From Bradyrhizobium commune (lineage in GTDB: Bacteria > Pseudomonadota > Alphaproteobacteria > Rhizobiales > Xanthobacteraceae), in the NCBI RefSeq assembly GCF_015624505.1, contig NZ_CP061379.1:1302001-1366000 (forward strand): a DNA stretch of 64,000 nucleotides, in the 5' to 3' direction. Numbering within the stretch: the stretch's first letter is position 1; each line of letters begins with the position of its first letter. The translations under genes were made by a program, and so were the position numbers. Positions 63,258 through 64,000 of this stretch are shown here, in pieces. Below the pieces are notes generated by a model. The model was not told the DNA's origin, did no database searches, and saw nothing but the letters and a program-made list of their open reading frames with translations.

Positions 63258-64000
63258 ATGCGGCCCCACGCGATGGCCTCAAATCCAGCGGCCGGCGACA
63301 TCACGTCCGCGGTGCTCGCCATCGGCCGTCCCGACTTCCCGAACATCCTCATCGACACGCTGCGCCGGCAGGCCGGCGTCGGCCATTGCATGGTGTTCGC
63401 GCTGAGCCGCGCCGGCACTGCAAGCTGCCTGCTCGATGCCGGCAACATCCCGACCGGAGCCGATCTCGGCGCAGCCTATGCCGGGCAGTTCCACGAATCC
63501 GATCCGAACCGCGACGCGCTGTTCGAGGCCGAAGGCGGCACGCCGATCATGCTGCCGTCGTTCGCGCCGCGGATGTACGGCGCGCGCTACCGAAAAATCT
63601 TCTTTCACGATTCCGACATCGTCGACAAATGCGCGACCGCGATCTGGACTGGAGACACCTGCTTCTACGTCAATTTCTACCGCATCACGTCCCAGGGCCG
63701 ATTCGACGATGCCCAGCGTGCGCGGCTGCAAACCATCGCGCCGGCCATTGGCGCAAGTGTCGCGCGTCATTTCCAGCGGACCGCCACTGCGACGCTCGAC
63801 CAGAATCTCGCCACGCTGTTCGCGACACGCGCGCCGCTCTCCGCACTGACGCCGCGCGAGCAGGAGGTGTGTCGACACATCCTGCTCGGCTTAAGCTCCG
63901 AGGCGATCTCGCAGGCACTCGGCATCAGCCTGCATTCGACCCTGACCTACCGCAAGCGCGCCTATGAGCGGCTCGGCATTTCCTCACAGAACGAATTGTT
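63258..64000 (+). CDS. LuxR-family transcriptional regulator, 3' end outside the window
   Basis: About 247 codons are visible, with the frame open at the window end. The N-terminal 190 or so residues are a sensor-like region without a named domain (AVLAIGRPDFPNILIDTLRR, HDSDIVDKCATAIWTGDTCF). The C-terminal helix-turn-helix begins LTPREQEVCRHILLGLSSEA and continues HSTLTYRKRAYERLGIS, as in LuxR/FixJ-type DNA-binding domains. The ATG at 63258 follows GGAGG; an ATG at 63273 is also possible. The long repeat upstream may hold its promoter. Confidence 0.85.
   Translation, partial: MRPHAMASNPAAGDITSAVLAIGRPDFPNILIDTLRRQAGVGHCMVFALSRAGTASCLLDAGNIPTGADLGAAYAGQFHESDPNRDALFEAEGGTPIMLPSFAPRMYGARYRKIFFHDSDIVDKCATAIWTGDTCFYVNFYRITSQGRFDDAQRARLQTIAPAIGASVARHFQRTATATLDQNLATLFATRAPLSALTPREQEVCRHILLGLSSEAISQALGISLHSTLTYRKRAYERLGISSQNEL

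Overview
The window looks like ordinary chromosome from a Bradyrhizobium-type alphaproteobacterium (order Hyphomicrobiales). The basis is the high GC content, the gene content (rpsU, purK-purE, purA, hemN, glpD, several ABC importers, many small rhizobial hypothetical proteins), a FixK2-type box in front of hemN, and several intergenic repeat families of the kind common in Bradyrhizobium genomes. This assignment comes from pattern recognition and not from a database search. I see no phage, insertion sequence, CRISPR array, rRNA or tRNA gene.

Layout. 1-4.5 kb: end of an alpha/beta hydrolase, two cation antiporter-like membrane proteins, a cupin and an Ala/Pro-rich membrane-anchored protein. 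4.5-11.1 kb: a sugar-uptake locus with a divergent ROK regulator, a CUT2 binding protein, double ATPase and permease, and an OprB-type porin. 11.2-17.1 kb: TPR lipoprotein, rpsU, aqpZ, purE-purK, a diguanylate cyclase and a run of very small conserved proteins, including two YdcH/DUF465-like ones. 17.2-23.3 kb: an LhgO-like FAD oxidoreductase, a three-PAS GGDEF-EAL protein, glpD and a ParE-type toxin-antitoxin pair. 23.4-29.5 kb: a polyamine-type ATPase-permease-permease set, convergent with a CUT1 sugar importer (binding protein plus two permeases). 29.7-33.9 kb: an AsmA-like protein, the two subunits of a 3-oxoacid CoA-transferase and a GNAT protein.

34-40.6 kb: hemN, an AraC-type regulator, a FixJ-like regulator with an altered phosphorylation site, a MuiA-like protein and a phytase-like esterase. 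40.6-45.1 kb: a second CUT1 operon headed by a 2-hydroxyacid dehydrogenase. 45.3-53 kb: a chemoreceptor, two closely similar EamA exporters flanking a DUF1330-like protein, purA and a Pro-rich membrane protein. 53-64 kb: two paralogous four-cysteine secreted proteins, small membrane proteins, periplasmic msrA with msrB, a TPR-caspase protein, a RecD-like helicase, an acyltransferase, a luciferase-like monooxygenase, and a LuxR-type regulator cut by the window end.

How it fits together. Most of the window concerns nutrient import and its control: four ABC systems, of which only the CUT2 system is complete. Both CUT1 systems lack an ATPase, and the polyamine-type system lacks a binding protein. 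c-di-GMP turnover, low-oxygen control of heme synthesis, and oxidative-damage repair of methionine are also represented. I found no clear new multi-gene system. The best leads are the FixJ-like regulator with Glu in place of the phospho-acceptor Asp, the pair of cysteine-repeat secreted proteins, the candidate ROK operators, and the incomplete ABC systems.
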